NCBI GenBank assembly: GCA_947179485.1
Contig: OX359247.1
Span: forward strand, 61,229,131-61,293,130
Origin: Allacma fusca
Taxonomy: Eukaryota > Arthropoda > Collembola > Symphypleona > Sminthuridae
Reading direction: 5' to 3'
DNA length: 64,000 bases
Position 1 is the stretch's first letter, and every line of letters begins with the position of its first letter. This document shows, in pieces, positions 62,387-64,000 of this stretch. The notes under the pieces were generated by a model. That model did not search any database and was not told where the DNA came from. It worked only from the letters and a program-made list of their open reading frames with translations. The position numbers and the translations under genes were made by a program.

Positions 62387-64000
62387 GTCAATATGCGCAA
62401 GCCTATAGTATTCCCATCTCTGTAAAAACGTTATTTTACTCTGGATATATTCTTTTTAATTTTTAGGATTTGAATTTCTTTACTACATGAGATCTCTCCG
62501 TTTAATATTTTAGAGGCAGGTCGCAGAAAAGTAAAGCAAGAACGCACGATTTAACCACAGTATCGACGATTTGCTACAAAAGGAGGAATCGAATATATTT
62601 TATTTTACCTTACCTCCTTCTATAGGCTAGGGGATAATCCTTTAGGGTGCCCTGGATAATAATTTCAATGACTCAATACAAGTTTAACAAGAATTTCCTA
62701 GTGACATAAAATATTTGAACAAACTTCCCACTTATTACAATATTTTTTTATCCACGTCGCAATATAATCCTTTAAGAGGCACAGTATGCTATTTTAGGGA
62801 ACTCTAAAGCCCACTCTGGGACTCTGGGGGGGGGGGGTTATTGTACGTAATATACCATTTTCTCCTGGTTTGCGGTCAATTGTTAACACGAGAAAAATTT
62901 GTTGAGGAATTTATGTACTTTTAGCACTGTGTATCACTTCATGCTTTACTTTACAGTAATAAACTTCAGGTAATTATTACAAGAGTTAGCCTCAATGGCA
63001 ACCATCATGTTCAAAAATATACCACTTGGCTGGGCAGATTTTGGACACGTAGTGTTTTCCTCATTTATTTCAGCCATTGGGGGGAAGGGGCTGAAATTTT
63101 GAAACACTATTCTAAAATTACCATTTTCAAGCTCTGTATTTGTTGCACCAATATTTAAGCCAAAAATATTGTACAAATAAATAAGCATGGAGGCAGTACC
63201 TGCACAGACGATTTAAATCTTATCTACCCATATCCACATCCAGTTGTGCAGAAAATCCAAGTGCAAAGGCGTCACTGTTTGTTACAATGATTCCAAGATT
63301 TCCAAGTATTTGCACAACAGGTTTGTTTCGGTTTGTCTACATCATTCGCGTAATTGAGTTGTAGTACTTACTGTGAGATAATTACCTTGTGACAGATTAG
63401 ACTGAAGTGTGTATGCTCACTTCTGCAATGTAAGTCAGTTGTGTGCAATGGTAGTTTACATTATCACTTTTTTATCGATATTTATAACCCCAATTTTTAA
63501 TTAGTAGCTGTTGAGGTGTGTGTGACTGATAAATAGTAAAATCTCTGTGTAGTTAGTTAGTTGATAATATGAAAGTTACTGATTGCACATGTAACTAAGT
63601 AATTGACTTGCCCAAATACAAGAATTACTACTCTAAAGATTAACAAGAGTATTTATTGAAATGTTAATAGTTTCGTGTCTTAATGCATTCTGTTACAAGC
63701 GTTAGTCATAATTGCATATTAATCAGATCAATGTTCTAATACATTCCATAAGCTTGCTATGTGCATTTTATAATACTCGCATTACAATAATTATTACTGT
63801 GAAAGTAATATTCAATACTTTTGCTATTATGAATAACTTAGAAATGACAAAAATACAGTAGCTAAATAAAATAATTTCACCTTATTCAAATAAAACTAAC
63901 AACAATAATAATTACTACTGCTACCCAGAAGTAATACTATGTTCGTGTAAAAATGCATGCGGTTGCTTTATCAAGAACCGATTATTTACATTACGTTATA
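62387..64000. other. Gene-free right end
   Basis: No gene recognised. A run of ten G residues lies near 62827. An 80-codon minus frame at 62946-63188 has no recognisable features. The rest is AT-rich. Confidence 0.5.

Overview
The window looks like AT-rich nuclear DNA of a metazoan, most likely an arthropod. The supported genes are split by GT-AG introns with in-phase joins, one protein is a trypsin-fold serine protease homologue and one is a TMEM151-type membrane protein. There is no prokaryotic operon structure, and most of the DNA is intergenic with tandem repeats and MITE-like elements. Lineage below arthropod cannot be fixed from sequence alone; a springtail or another non-model hexapod would fit, but that is inference.

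Five spliced genes could be assembled exon by exon. (1) and (2) are a tandem pair of minus-strand genes for tiny secreted proteins (3965-4303 and 6573-7048). They share three-exon structure, intron phases and TATA-to-ATG distance, and are separated by a degenerate repeat of roughly 340 bp. (3) A six-exon TMEM151 homologue lies on the minus strand (18763-22388). (4) An eleven-exon membrane protein with a C-terminal six-helix cytochrome b561 core lies on the plus strand (50760-55830). (5) A three-exon trypsin-fold protein lies on the minus strand (57960-60276), with its catalytic Ser replaced by Asp. A possible one-exon small membrane protein (26327-26593) and an unassigned minus-strand open frame (44674-45176) are weaker calls.

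The rest is dominated by repeats. At least seven separate tandem arrays (1-540, 17793-18490, 29460-30125, 32030-32960, 37925-38420, 43190-43780, 45540-45735) have different unit lengths but share the hexamer GGTCAA/TTGACC. Another array (13193-13745) has a 30-bp A-rich unit. In the last 16 kb, three complete non-autonomous hAT-type elements (48236-49100, 56271-57176, 61407-62378) each have terminal inverted repeats and a perfect 8-bp target duplication. One of them sits inside an older, degraded CAGTTCAG-rich element.

The genes do not form an evident pathway; apart from the tandem pair they look like unrelated neighbours. The most unusual items are the GGTCAA-centred arrays, the Ser-to-Asp protease homologue, the unrecognised secreted-protein pair, and the b561 protein whose large ectodomain I could not assign.
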